From positions 248,001-312,000 of the forward strand of contig JAHBTL010000002.1 in NCBI GenBank assembly GCA_019638615.1: a stretch of DNA of 64,000 nt, read 5' to 3'. The notes under the pieces are model-generated. The model had not been told where the DNA came from and searched no databases. It was given only the letters and a program-made list of their open reading frames with translations. The position numbers and the translations under genes were made by a program. This DNA comes from Chitinophagaceae bacterium. GTDB lineage: Bacteria > Bacteroidota > Bacteroidia > Chitinophagales > Chitinophagaceae. Positions 1 to 8,479 of the stretch are shown here, in pieces. Position 1 is the stretch's first letter, and every line of letters starts with the position of its first letter.

Positions 1-551
1 TTCTCCTTACCGGTAGTAGACGAAGAGGATACCGCATACACAAACCCCGTACTCAATTCATCAATCTTCCTGATGCGCTCTTCCGATGTTTCAGGCGTAA
101 CCAGGAAAATAAAGTCCAGTCCATATTTTTTTACCGCGGCGCCATATTCCGTTTCAAATTCCCGGATCGGGATATCCGGCAAGATCAAACCGTCCACTCC
201 TGCAGCAGAAACATCCCGGCAAAATTTTTCAAATCCGTATTGTAAAACAGGGTTGATATACCCCATCAATATCACCGGCACTGAAACGGCCTGGCGCATT
301 GACTGCAATTGCTCAACCAGGATTTTAATCGTCATTCCGTTTTGCAAAGCAATGCCACCGCTTTCCTGTATTACGGGACCGTCTGCCAAAGGATCGCTGT
401 AAGGTATGCCTAACTCAATCAGGTCAGCACCGTTTGCCTGCAACGCCTCCATTACTTCTATTGTACTATTGAGCAAAGGATACCCCGCCGTACAATAGAT
501 ATTTAAAACATTGTTCCACTTTTTCTGAAATAGTTGTTGAATTCTGTTCAT
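1..551 (-). CDS. trpA: Tryptophan synthase alpha chain, 3' end outside the window
   Basis: TrpA cleaves indole-3-glycerol phosphate to indole and glyceraldehyde 3-phosphate inside the TrpA2B2 complex. The minus-strand reading frame opens with ATG at 551 and stays open to position 1, so about 183 residues are visible and the C-terminus is missing. The family signature IELGIPYSDPLADGP with its catalytic Glu and Asp is present, as are ILMGYINPVLQYG, a GLILPDIP loop and a VYAVSSSTTG segment. It follows trpB in the same direction with a 57-nt gap of heptameric repeat DNA. It is the last visible gene of the operon and may be its last gene. Confidence 0.95.
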   Translation of the reverse strand, partial: MNRIQQLFQKKWNNVLNIYCTAGYPLLNSTIEVMEALQANGADLIELGIPYSDPLADGPVIQESGGIALQNGMTIKILVEQLQSMRQAVSVPVILMGYINPVLQYGFEKFCRDVSAAGVDGLILPDIPIREFETEYGAAVKKYGLDFIFLVTPETSEERIRKIDELSTGFVYAVSSSSTTGKE

Positions 552-608
552 TCCTGATTGGAAGTTTATAGTTTCTGGTTTGAAGTTTATGGTTTATAGT
601 TTGAAATC
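552..608. repeat. Heptanucleotide-periodic tract between trpB and trpA
   Basis: The spacer reads as a run of 7-nt units, mostly beginning GTTT, such as GTTTATA, GTTTCTG, GTTTGAA and GTTTATG. The same style of sequence occurs at several other gene borders in the window. No coding potential or clear hairpin is seen. Confidence 0.7.
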
Positions 609-1844
609 TTACCTCTTATCACTATCTCCCTCCATCGCCTTCATATACGTTGCCATGTCTTTATCACCTCTTCCGCTCAAACACACTACTACGGTATCTG
701 CCGGTGTTAGTTTCAGTTGATTGAGCCCCGCAATAGCATGGGCGCTTTCCAACGCGGGAATAATACCTTCCAGCTTTGTTAATTCAAAGGCCGCATCCAA
801 AGCTTCTTTATCGGTAGCGCTTAAAAAAATCCCCCGTCCCGTTTCAAACAAATGGGCATGCAATGGCCCTATACCCGGATAATCCAGCCCCGCAGAAATA
901 CTGTGCGGTTCCACTACCTGTCCATCTTCTGTTTGCATTACCAGGCTCTTGCTGCCATGCAGCACACCCGGTTTCCCCAGTTGGGTGGTAGCCGCGCTCA
1001 TGCCACTTTTTACTCCATGTCCCGCTGCTTCTACCGCCACCAGCTTCACAGAAAAATCTTCCAGGAAATGATAAAAAGCGCCGGCCGCATTGCTCCCCCC
1101 GCCTACGCAGGCAACCACACAGGTTGGCAATTCAGACCCTGCTTTTTCTTTTAATTGCCAGCGGATCTCTTCACTGATAACACTCTGGAACCTCGCTACC
1201 ATATCAGGATAAGGATGAGGCCCTACCACGCTTCCGATAATATAATGCGTATCTACCGGATTATTGATCCAGTCGCGTATCGCTTCATTGGTAGCATCCT
1301 TTAATGTCTTGCTTCCGCTGGTTGCCGGCACAACGGTGGCGCCCAGCATTTTCATTCTGGCGACATTCGGTGCCTGCCGCTCAATATCTTTTTCGCCCAT
1401 ATACACCACACATTGCATATTCATCAAAGCGCAAACGGTTGCCGTGGCAACGCCATGTTGTCCCGCGCCAGTTTCAGCAATAATGCGGTGCTTGCCCAGC
1501 CGTCTTGCCAGGAGTATCTGGCCGATCGTATTATTGATCTTGTGCGCACCGGTATGATTCAGGTCTTCCCGCTTGAGAAATATTGTCGTGTTGTGTTTCT
1601 CACTCAATCTTTTTGCGTGATACAACGGTGACGGACGACCGACATAATCTTTCAGCAGCTCCCTGAATTCTTTTTGAAAACCTTCATCATATATGATCTT
1701 CAAATACTGCTCTTTCAATTCCTCTACATTGGGATGCAGCATCTCTGGTATATACGCTCCTCCGAAGTTTCCATAATAGCCGAAAATATCCGGCTGCTGA
1801 AAAGTTCCTTTAAATTGTCCTAATACTATTGTCCTGTTGATCAT
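609..1844 (-). CDS. trpB: Tryptophan synthase beta chain
   Basis: TrpB condenses indole with serine to give tryptophan using pyridoxal phosphate. The 411-residue frame contains [16 protein letters not shown] near the start, the PLP-lysine motif [14 protein letters not shown], and the phosphate-binding GGGSNA near the C-terminal third. An in-frame ATG at 2003 would give 464 residues, but the extra 53 residues are translated from REP-like palindromes and match no TrpB N-terminus. The start at 1844 (MINRTIVLG) gives the normal family length. It is separated from trpF by the transposase and acetyltransferase genes. Confidence 0.95.
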   Translation of the reverse strand: MINRTIVLGQFKGTFQQPDIFGYYGNFGGAYIPEMLHPNVEELKEQYLKIIYDEGFQKEFRELLKDYVGRPSPLYHAKRLSEKHNTTIFLKREDLNHTGAHKINNTIGQILLARRLGKHRIIAETGAGQHGVATATVCALMNMQCVVYMGEKDIERQAPNVARMKMLGATVVPATSGSKTLKDATNEAIRDWINNPVDTHYIIGSVVGPHPYPDMVARFQSVISEEIRWQLKEKAGSELPTCVVACVGGGSNAAGAFYHFLEDFSVKLVAVEAAGHGVKSGMSAATTQLGKPGVLHGSKSLVMQTEDGQVVEPHSISAGLDYPGIGPLHAHLFETGRGIFLSATDKEALDAAFELTKLEGIIPALESAHAIAGLNQLKLTPADTVVVCLSGRGDKDMATYMKAMEGDSDKR

Positions 1845-1859
1845 TTGCTTTCTGTTGCT

Positions 1860-2030
1860 GTCCGAAGTCTCCGACTTCGGACTTATTATGTTCTTCATTG
1901 TCTCCGACAATGAATATATTTTTTGTTCCCGGCTTCGGTAACCCTGCTCATCGCCTGTTGCGTCGCACCCTTGTACTACAACAATTCTATTCAGCATTTT
2001 CAACCCTTGTCCGAAGTCCCTGACTTCGGA
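1860..2030. repeat. REP-like palindromes on the trpB side of the transposase gene
   Basis: Three short palindromes sit here. At 1860-1882, 10-bp arms with core GAAGTC/GACTTC flank a TCC loop. At 1894-1914, 9-bp arms TTCATTGTC/GACAATGAA flank the same TCC loop. At 2010-2030, arms TCCGAAGTC/GACTTCGGA flank a CCT loop. A partial copy (ATCTCCGACAG) lies near 2049. They share the centre GTC-TCC-GAC and resemble the REP sequences that accompany RAYT transposases. Confidence 0.8.
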
Positions 2031-2059
2031 TTTCCTATGTTATCCATTATCTCCGACAG

Positions 2060-2626
2060 TCACTCCAAAACTTCAATGTCTATTATTCCTTTCTGTCCAA
2101 TATAGTTAGCAGCGCTCGAATAGATATAATGCTCCGGAAATTCTACAACACCAGCCCGTACAGGGTTCTGATGGATGTAGTTTAGTTTTATATCGGTAAA
2201 TTCTTTACTAATGCATTCCTCCGGATGATTATTATTTGTCCATATCTGGTAATCTTCATTCTTACTATTTCTATCGCCATAGTACTTGAACTGGTGCAAC
2301 ATCCATAGTCTTCTGCTTTCCATCTCACTTTGAATAACCGGCATCATAGTATTGTGTGTATACTTCTTAAAATCCCTCACAATATCACTCAACGTATACT
2401 CGTTCATCGTTGCCCTTGCTATCAAATGAACATGATTGGTCATGATAACAAAAGCATTTAAAACCAAACCTTTGTGTTCCTGGCAGTATTTAAAAGAATC
2501 CATCAGGATATCCTTATACACTTTTCTCGTCAGCAAATCAATAAAGCCGCAAACAGTAAAGGTTAAAAAATGAGCGGCATACTGATCTCTGATAGTATAA
2601 CCACTTCTGAACATGGTATTTTTCAT
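2060..2626 (-). CDS. REP-associated tyrosine transposase (RAYT, Y1_Tnp family)
   Basis: This is a single-strand DNA transposase of the HUH/Y1 class, related to IS200/IS605 TnpA, which nicks REP hairpins. The protein has the metal-binding motif NHVHLI and a downstream candidate catalytic tyrosine in KLNYIHQNPVRAG, followed by YSSAANY, all typical of RAYTs. The start is uncertain: in-frame ATGs lie at 2635, 2626 and 2614, and 2626 (MKNTMFRSGY) is chosen by N-terminal resemblance to the family. It lies inside the trp operon on the same strand and has palindromes on both sides. It looks intact, so it may be active or domesticated. Confidence 0.9.
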   Translation of the reverse strand: MKNTMFRSGYTIRDQYAAHFLTFTVCGFIDLLTRKVYKDILMDSFKYCQEHKGLVLNAFVIMTNHVHLIARATMNEYTLSDIVRDFKKYTHNTMMPVIQSEMESRRLWMLHQFKYYGDRNSKNEDYQIWTNNNHPEECISKEFTDIKLNYIHQNPVRAGVVEFPEHYIYSSAANYIGQKGIIDIEVLE

Positions 2627-2661
2627 ATATAGCAAAGTTTTAAACTTTTGAGAACATAGAT

Positions 2662-2686
2662 TGTACGAAGTCGGAGACTTCGTACA
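2662..2686. repeat. REP-like palindrome on the upstream side of the transposase gene
   Basis: Perfect 11-bp arms TGTACGAAGTC and GACTTCGTACA surround a GGA loop. The core matches the palindromes at 1860-2030, but the loop is their reverse complement (GGA, not TCC), so this copy is inverted with respect to the others. Confidence 0.8.
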
Positions 2687-2701
2687 GCAACGATATGATA
2701 A

Positions 2702-3193
2702 TTACAATATCAGCTGCATGAACTTCAGGTCAAGCCATTTATCAAACTTCCACCCTACCTGTTTAAAATGCGCCACCTCTTCAAAACCAAAACGTTTGTG
2801 CAGCTTTAAGCTGATCCCGTTATCCGCATCTATTCCCGCAACAATGGTATGCATTCCCAATTCTTTTGAAGCGGCAATCAGCGGCTGCATTAAAAGACTG
2901 CCGATTCCTTTGCCTTGCTGACCTGCTTTTACATATATGGCATTCTCTACGGTAAACTTATACGCAGCCCATGCCCTGAAGGGGCCTATTGAACTAAAGC
3001 CCGCTACCTCATTGTTATCTTCCGCTACGAACACCGGAAAATGCTGCTGTTTTTTTGTTTCGAACCATTGTTTCCGCATGTCAAAGCTATGCGGCGCATA
3101 ATCGTATACGGCAGTAGTATGCAAAATGGCGTCATTGTATATATCCAGTATTGCCTGTATATCATTATCTGTTGCAAGTCTTACCTGTACCAT
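2702..3193 (-). CDS. GNAT N-acetyltransferase, phosphinothricin acetyltransferase-like
   Basis: A 163-residue GCN5-type acetyltransferase that would move an acetyl group from acetyl-CoA to an amine. The acetyl-CoA loop is QGKGIGSLL (about residues 93-101), and the N-terminal segment IYNDAILHTTAVYDY is characteristic of the phosphinothricin/methionine-sulfoximine acetyltransferase branch. Its ATG lies one base after the trpF stop codon, so it is translated with the trp genes. This position suggests, without proof, an amino-acid-like substrate connected with tryptophan metabolism. Confidence 0.85.
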   Translation of the reverse strand: MVQVRLATDNDIQAILDIYNDAILHTTAVYDYAPHSFDMRKQWFETKKQQHFPVFVAEDNNEVAGFSSIGPFRAWAAYKFTVENAIYVKAGQQGKGIGSLLMQPLIAASKELGMHTIVAGIDADNGISLKLHKRFGFEEVAHFKQVGWKFDKWLDLKFMQLIL

Positions 3194-3194
3194 G

Positions 3195-3827
3195 TTATTT
3201 CAATGCTTCAACAAAAGATTTTACTTTTTCTATATCCTTCACGCCGGGGATCGTTTCAAACCTGCTGTTTACATCAATCGCAAACAGATTGGCTTTGTGT
3301 TTTCCCGCACCGAAATTCTTTATCGGCTCAACGTCATCCAGACCGATACCACCACTCAGCAAAAACGGCTTATGAATGCCGGCCTGCTCAAGAAGACTCC
3401 AGTCAAACTTTTTTCCGCTTCCGCCAAAACTGGCCCAATCCGTATCAAAAAGATAGAGATCGCTCACATTGCCATATTCCCTCACTTTCCAATCAATATT
3501 GTCGCCTTCCTTTATTCTGAACGCTTTAATAACAGGCACCTGCTCGCTCAGCCGTTCACAAAGCCTCGGCGACTCATCCCCGTGCAACTGTACCATATAC
3601 AATCCATATTCACCCACGTAGCGCATTATTTCATCGTAGTCCGCATTTACAAAAACTCCCACCTTGCTTATTTTCAGCTTTGATTTAGCAAGGTCTTCGG
3701 GCATTATTTTTCCCACCACGTATCTTGGAGACTTGTGATAGAAAATAAAGCCGGCAAATTCCACCCCCACCTCTTCCAGTTCATGCACCTGTTCTACCCG
3801 GGTCATTCCGCAAACTTTAATACGCAT
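3195..3827 (-). CDS. trpF: Phosphoribosylanthranilate isomerase
   Basis: TrpF performs the Amadori rearrangement of phosphoribosylanthranilate to CdRP, the third step of the pathway. The 210-residue TIM-barrel protein begins with MRIKVCGMTR, which carries the catalytic Cys, and has the catalytic-Asp region LFDTDWASFGGSGKKFDW followed by FLLSGGIGLDDV and FAIDVNSRFE near the C-terminus. It starts 4 nt downstream of trpC and ends 1 nt before the GNAT gene. Confidence 0.96.
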   Translation of the reverse strand: MRIKVCGMTRVEQVHELEEVGVEFAGFIFYHKSPRYVVGKIMPEDLAKSKLKISKVGVFVNADYDEIMRYVGEYGLYMVQLHGDESPRLCERLSEQVPVIKAFRIKEGDNIDWKVREYGNVSDLYLFDTDWASFGGSGKKFDWSLLEQAGIHKPFLLSGGIGLDDVEPIKNFGAGKHKANLFAIDVNSRFETIPGVKDIEKVKSFVEALK

Positions 3828-3831
3828 ACCG

Positions 3832-4614
3832 CTAGTTTTTTAGTTGCTCAACAAATGCGGCAAATGCAATCGCGGGATTGGTTGCTTTCATAAAGTTTTC
3901 ACCAATTAAAAAGCCTGTATACCCATGCTTTTTTAATTCGAGTATCGTGGTAACATCGCTGATCCCGCTTTCAGATATCCGTAATTTACCGGAAGGTATT
4001 TTAGCGCTCAGATCAATGGAAGTCTGAATGCTTACTTCAAAGGTTTTTAAATTACGATTGTTAACGCCTACCAGATCCACTTCATCGCAAATATGGGCCA
4101 GTTCTTCCTCATTATGTACTTCAAGCAGCACTTCCAGTCCGATATTTTTGGCGGCTTTGGCCAGGTGTTTAACCTGTAAAACGGTCAAATTGGCTGCTAT
4201 CAGCAATATTACATCAGCTCCAACCGATTTAGCTTCTATCAGTTGGTATTCGTCTATCATAAAATCTTTGCGCAGTACCGGCACTTCGTTCAGCCTGGCT
4301 TTCTGAATATCCGCAAAGCTTCCTCCGAAAAATTTTTCATCGGTCAATACAGACAGCCCGGAAGCCCCGTTTTCCGCATACGCTTTTGTGATCTTTGCCG
4401 CGTCCGCCTCTGCATTGATCCACCCTTTTGAAGGTGATTTTCTTTTAAATTCGGCGATGATCCCGGTACGGCTTTTATCAGCCAGGAATTTTTTCAACGA
4501 AAGCGGCTGACGCCTGAAATATTCCGATGATTCCAGTACGGCAACAGGCGTCTGCTTTTTCCGCTCTGCTACCTCTATTTTTTTCTGCTCTATGATCGTA
4601 TCTAAAATGTTCAT
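3832..4614 (-). CDS. trpC: Indole-3-glycerol-phosphate synthase
   Basis: TrpC closes the indole ring, turning CdRP into indole-3-glycerol phosphate. The 260-residue protein has IIAEFKRKSPSKG with the substrate-binding lysine, VLRKDFMIDEYQ with the catalytic lysine, GVNNRNLKTFEV and SESGIS phosphate-binding segments. It is a free-standing TrpC with no TrpF fusion. A 113-nt repeat-filled gap separates it from trpD. Confidence 0.96.
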   Translation of the reverse strand: MNILDTIIEQKKIEVAERKKQTPVAVLESSEYFRRQPLSLKKFLADKSRTGIIAEFKRKSPSKGWINAEADAAKITKAYAENGASGLSVLTDEKFFGGSFADIQKARLNEVPVLRKDFMIDEYQLIEAKSVGADVILLIAANLTVLQVKHLAKAAKNIGLEVLLEVHNEEELAHICDEVDLVGVNNRNLKTFEVSIQTSIDLSAKIPSGKLRISESGISDVTTILELKKHGYTGFLIGENFMKATNPAIAFAAFVEQLKN

Positions 4615-4727
4615 TATTCTTATTTGTGGTTTATTGTTTGGAGTTTATAGTTGCTATAAACAATAAACAGTCTTGAAACTTCAAACAATAAACTGTAAAC
4701 CAAAACCGTAAACAATAAACTCTTCCC
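4615..4727. repeat. Heptanucleotide-periodic tract between trpD and trpC
   Basis: Units such as GTTTATT, GTTTGGA, GTTTATA are followed by their complements (AATAAAC, TAAACAG), so the tract is partly self-complementary and could fold within the trp mRNA. No gene is seen in it. Confidence 0.65.
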
Positions 4728-5723
4728 TCATCCCTGCATTCCCTGCAATTTCTTCAATACCTGCAGCGCTTTTCCGCTGTCTAAACTTTCCACTGCTGCA
4801 AGATACGCATCCTCATAATCTTTATAAACACCTGTGCAATGTAATGCCATTGCGGCATTCGACAATACCACTGCATTTTGTGCCCAGGTACCCTCCCCTT
4901 TCAGTATATTTAAGAAAAGCTTAGCTGCCTCCTCTACCGTATTGCCGCCGTATATATCTGTCGCCGATACCATTCGCTTGCCGATTTGTTCTGGCGTCAT
5001 TACCTTTTCGCCTTCTTTCGTAATTACCTTGGTGTCGTTGGTCAGTGAAATTTCATCGTATCCATCCAATCCATGGATGATTGTAAATGCCCTGCCTGTT
5101 TGTTGCAATAAGTAATTATAGATGCGCGCCATTTCAAGGTTGTATACACCTACCAATTGGTACTCGGGCCGGGCAGGATTAACCATTGGTCCCAGCATAT
5201 TAAAAAAAGTACGGATGCCCAGGTTTTTCCTTATAGCGGCAACAGCTTTTAGCGCGGGGTGAAACAATGGGGCATGCAGGAAACAGATATTGGCTTCTTC
5301 TACTTCTTTTTTTAATTGCGCGGTATCCGATTTAAATTTATAACCCAACTGTTCCATTACATTGGATGCACCGCTGACAGAAGTAGCGCCGTAATTGCCA
5401 TGCTTAGCCACTTTCTGCCCGGCGCCTGCAACAATAAAACACGAGAGTGTGGATATATTGAAAGTATTTTTCCCATCGCCACCCGTTCCAACAATATCCA
5501 CTACTTTGTACTCTTCCAGGGGAACCGAAACGCACAGCTCAAGCAATGCATCAGCAAATCCCTGTAATTCTTCAATGGTAATGGTTCGCATAAGATATAC
5601 CGTAATAAAAGCAGTTACTTCACTCTCATTGTATAACCCTTTTGAAATATTCACTAACACTTCCTTCGCCTGCTGGCGGGAAAGCGTTTTGTACTCAAAA
5701 AGATATTGAAGGATTTTTTTCAT
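4728..5723 (-). CDS. trpD: Anthranilate phosphoribosyltransferase
   Basis: TrpD joins anthranilate to PRPP. The 331-residue protein carries the PRPP-binding GTGGDGKNTFNISTLS motif (about residues 80-95), KHGNYGATSVSGASNVME, and NMLGPMVNPARPEYQLVG, all in the usual order and spacing. It is not fused to TrpG, which is a separate gene upstream. Confidence 0.96.
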   Translation of the reverse strand: MKKILQYLFEYKTLSRQQAKEVLVNISKGLYNESEVTAFITVYLMRTITIEELQGFADALLELCVSVPLEEYKVVDIVGTGGDGKNTFNISTLSCFIVAGAGQKVAKHGNYGATSVSGASNVMEQLGYKFKSDTAQLKKEVEEANICFLHAPLFHPALKAVAAIRKNLGIRTFFNMLGPMVNPARPEYQLVGVYNLEMARIYNYLLQQTGRAFTIIHGLDGYDEISLTNDTKVITKEGEKVMTPEQIGKRMVSATDIYGGNTVEEAAKLFLNILKGEGTWAQNAVVLSNAAMALHCTGVYKDYEDAYLAAVESLDSGKALQVLKKLQGMQG

Positions 5724-5796
5724 ATCTGGGATTGTGTGATTAATGTGATTTTGGGATATTGGATTGATCCCTTAATTTAATGGCGGCTTATATTTT

Positions 5797-6168
5797 TTAT
5801 TGGTGAAACGATGAAATTGTAATCTTACGCTTCCGAAGTTTATTCAACATACCGATCTCAAGATTATACACTTCAAGATACTTTATCGCCTGTGCTAAAT
5901 GACCATCTTCTAATTTAAGCTGAGCTTTTAGTTCAACGCTGATCTTGTTTTCAACAAAAAAATCAACTCTTCTGCTTCCTATTTTTTGATCCATATAGTG
6001 TATAGCCATATCAAATTCCCGTTTAAACGAAAGACCCAGTGCTTCTAATTCAAGAGCCAGCGCTCTTTGATAAATGACTTCCTGAAAGCCATTGCCAAGT
6101 GTATTGTGTATTCTTAAACATGCTCCTATTATTTTTTCAGTTATATCACCATATTTATATTCCGGCAC
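5797..6168 (-). CDS. GxxExxY protein
   Basis: A 123-residue member of the GxxExxY family, a widespread group with a PD-(D/E)XK nuclease-like fold and no settled function. The signature appears as GNGFQEVIYQRAL near residue 26, and the later RRVDFFVENKISVELKAQ contains the D and E-x-K residues expected of the fold. It sits between trpG and trpD on the same strand. Its presence in a biosynthetic operon looks like an insertion, not a pathway role. Confidence 0.88.
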   Translation of the reverse strand: MPEYKYGDITEKIIGACLRIHNTLGNGFQEVIYQRALALELEALGLSFKREFDMAIHYMDQKIGSRRVDFFVENKISVELKAQLKLEDGHLAQAIKYLEVYNLEIGMLNKLRKRKITISSFHQ

Positions 6169-6189
6169 TTTTCATGGTTTTAGCATCTA

Positions 6190-6267
6190 AATTTAGTATC
6201 TAAATATTTTCATACATTTCTCTCTCACCCCAAACATCTAACATCCCAATTATCCCATCTATCCCAG
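6190..6267. repeat. Short repetitive spacer upstream of the GxxExxY gene
   Basis: The spacer includes recurring ATCCCA-type words with roughly 7- to 9-nt steps (CATCCCA, TATCCCA, TCATCCC), running up to the trpG stop codon. It resembles the other heptameric tracts but is shorter and less regular. Confidence 0.45.
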
Positions 6268-6852
6268 TCATCCCAGTCCCAGCCAGTTTCTCATTATCAT
6301 TTCCCCATCCGGCGTCAATACACTTTCCGGGTGAAACTGAACTCCCTGTACATCATATTTTTTATGTTGCAAAGCCATAATATAGTTATTGTCGTCCCGC
6401 GCCGTTACTTCCAGCTCTTCCGGGAAATCTTCGTCTGACACCACCCAGGAATGATAGCGCCCCACATCCATCCTCTCCTTCAATCCTGCAAATAAGGGGC
6501 TTACGGAATTTCCATTTATTTTTTTAATATTTACCGGTGCAGCTACCCCGTGATATACAGTGCTCAGGTTAACCAGTTTTCCACCGAAGGCCTCGCCGAT
6601 GGCCTGGTGCCCAAGACATACCCCCAGGATGGATTTTGTAGCTGCATACGCTTTAATAAGCGGCAGCAACAGCCCAGCTTCTCCTGGAACTCCGGGTCCC
6701 GGCGAAAGTATGATCTTATCGTAATCCTTCACTTTCTCCAAACTGATCTTATCGTTACGGAACACATCTACCTTTTCATCCAGGATCTTTTCTACCAGGT
6801 GCACCAGGTTATAAGTAAAAGAATCATAATTATCAAAAACCAATATTTTCAT
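6268..6852 (-). CDS. trpG: Anthranilate synthase glutamine amidotransferase component
   Basis: TrpG releases ammonia from glutamine for TrpE. The 194-residue class-I amidotransferase shows FDNYDSFTYNLVH, LSPGPGVP (oxyanion region), the nucleophile in GVCLGHQAIGE (Cys79) and the His-Glu pair in QFHPESVLTP. It lies 104 nt after trpE, with heptameric repeat DNA between them. Confidence 0.96.
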   Translation of the reverse strand: MKILVFDNYDSFTYNLVHLVEKILDEKVDVFRNDKISLEKVKDYDKIILSPGPGVPGEAGLLLPLIKAYAATKSILGVCLGHQAIGEAFGGKLVNLSTVYHGVAAPVNIKKINGNSVSPLFAGLKERMDVGRYHSWVVSDEDFPEELEVTARDDNNYIMALQHKKYDVQGVQFHPESVLTPDGEMIMRNWLGLG

Positions 6853-6856
6853 TGCG

Positions 6857-6950
6857 TGTAGGTTTGTGGTTTATAGTTTGGTGTTTATGGTCATCTCAAA
6901 TCAACAAATCAGCAATTAAAAAATCTCACCTGCAACTTGGAACCTGAAAC
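6857..6950. repeat. Heptanucleotide-periodic tract between trpE and trpG
   Basis: AT-rich spacer with GGTTTGTGG, GTTTATA, GTTTATG words, followed by CAACAAATC-type words and CCTGCAACTTGGAACCTGAAA. It belongs to the family of non-coding tracts found at many gene borders here. Confidence 0.6.
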
Positions 6951-6956
6951 TATTTA

Positions 6957-8384
6957 CTAAATCCCCTCTGCCATCTCCACCGCTTTTTTCAATGCGTTCA
7001 GTTTGTTGTTCACTTCCTGTAACTCGCTTTCGGGGTTTGATGCCGCCACTATTCCTGCTCCTGCCTGGGAAATAAGGGTATTATTTTTACTCAGGAAAGT
7101 ACGGATCATGATAGCATGGTTGCAACTGCCGTCAAACCCCATAAAGCCAATTGCTCCTCCATAATAACTTCTTTTGGTAGGCTCATACCGGTCAATTAAC
7201 TGCATGGCCTTAAATTTAGGAGCGCCACTTAAAGTACCGGCCGGAAAAGTTGCAGCCAATAAATAAAAGGGATTGATGCCGGGCTTTACGTTACCGTTTA
7301 CTTCGCTTACCAAATGAATAACATGCGAATAATATTGCACCTGCCGGTAATGCTTCACTTTTACATCATCGCACAAGCGGCTTAAATCATTCCGTGCAAG
7401 ATCAACCAACATCACATGCTCGGCATTTTCCTTTGCGTCCTGCAATAATTTTTCAGCAGACTGCTGGTCAACCTCATCATCGCCGGTACGCTTAAAAGTG
7501 CCGGCTATGGGATGCACTACAGCTTTACCATTTTTGATGATCAGCTGACTTTCCGGTGAAGATCCCAGCAGCTTATAATCGCCATAATCGAAATAAAACA
7601 AATAAGGTGAAGGATTGATATTGCGCAGTGCCCGGTAAACATTGAACTCATCACCTGTAAACGATTGTTCAAAACGCCTGCTCAATACAATCTGGAACAC
7701 ATCCCCCCTGTAACAGCTTTGTATGCCCTTCTGCACCATCTGCCTGTAATCTTCATCTGTCATGTTCGAAGATTCAGCGCAATCGGCTTTAAAGGGAAAT
7801 ACCGGGACATCCTTGCTTCTGATAAGCGATTCTACCATTGCCAGGTCGCTTTGAACACCCTCTGCCTGGTTCTCACAAATAAACATTTCGTTCTTAAAAT
7901 GATTGATGGCTATCACATATTGATACAGGCGGTAGCGCATCAGGGGAATGGTGTTGACGGCAATATCGGAGGCCTGCTTTTTATCATCAAATTTTATCGA
8001 ATCAAAAAACTGAACAGCGTCAAAAGTGGTATACCCATATAATCCCTGTAGACCACTTATCGTTTTATCTTTTGCCGGTTCTATCTCAAACCTTTGCATG
8101 AAACTCCATAAAATGCCTGGTACTTCCGAGGGGTTGGCAATGGACAACCGCTCAGGCTTTTGTCCTGGCAACTTAAATTCCACACTGGTATAATCGGTTA
8201 TTTCCATACCCGCTATGGCATTGATACCAATAAAAGAAAAACTGTTTTCAGCAGCATGATAATCCGTGCTTTCAAGCAATACCGTATCCCTGAAGCGATC
8301 CCTCACGCGTAAATAAATGCCTACGGGCGTATACACGTCGGAAAGCATTTTCCTGCATTGTGTTTTTATCTGAACCTTCTTCAT
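6957..8384 (-). CDS. trpE: Anthranilate synthase component I
   Basis: TrpE converts chorismate to anthranilate using ammonia supplied by TrpG. The 475-residue protein has the feedback-site motif LLES at residues 36-39 and the chorismate-binding C-terminal half with VHPIAGTFKRTG, LVDLARNDL, GTLSGAPKFKAMQLID, YGGAIGFMGFDG and GAGIVAASNPESEL. It is the first structural gene of the operon, immediately after the leader-peptide attenuator. The LLES motif predicts tryptophan inhibition of the enzyme as well as transcriptional control. Confidence 0.96.
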   Translation of the reverse strand: MKKVQIKTQCRKMLSDVYTPVGIYLRVRDRFRDTVLLESTDYHAAENSFSFIGINAIAGMEITDYTSVEFKLPGQKPERLSIANPSEVPGILWSFMQRFEIEPAKDKTISGLQGLYGYTTFDAVQFFDSIKFDDKKQASDIAVNTIPLMRYRLYQYVIAINHFKNEMFICENQAEGVQSDLAMVESLIRSKDVPVFPFKADCAESSNMTDEDYRQMVQKGIQSCYRGDVFQIVLSRRFEQSFTGDEFNVYRALRNINPSPYLFYFDYGDYKLLGSSPESQLIIKNGKAVVHPIAGTFKRTGDDEVDQQSAEKLLQDAKENAEHVMLVDLARNDLSRLCDDVKVKHYRQVQYYSHVIHLVSEVNGNVKPGINPFYLLAATFPAGTLSGAPKFKAMQLIDRYEPTKRSYYGGAIGFMGFDGSCNHAIMIRTFLSKNNTLISQAGAGIVAASNPESELQEVNNKLNALKKAVEMAEGI

Positions 8385-8410
8385 TATAAAATTGCCTTAT
8401 TGTGTAAATG

Positions 8411-8433
8411 AAAAACCCCGGTTACTACCGGGG
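8411..8433 (-). terminator. trp attenuator: intrinsic terminator upstream of trpE
   Basis: On the minus strand a perfect 7-bp stem CCCCGGT/ACCGGGG with a 4-nt AGTA loop (8416-8433) is followed by five U residues. It lies about 27 nt before the trpE start and 35 nt after the leader-peptide stop codon. Since it precedes the whole operon it must be conditional. Confidence 0.88.
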
Positions 8434-8479
8434 CTGAATATTATCAACTTACAAATACTGTAATAGCATTACAAGCCCC
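8430..8479 (-). promoter_or_regulatory. trp antiterminator pairing
   Basis: GGGGCU at 8474-8479, inside the last codons of the leader peptide, is complementary to AGCCCC at 8430-8435, which includes four of the seven stem bases of the terminator. The two pairings exclude each other. A ribosome waiting at the Trp codons (8496-8504) leaves GGGGCU free to form the antiterminator. A ribosome reaching the stop codon at 8469 covers it and the terminator forms. Confidence 0.8.

Noticed and set aside
1845-2003. N-terminal extension of trpB by 53 residues
   Set aside because: The extension is a translation of REP palindromes and does not match any TrpB; the start at 1844 gives the expected length.
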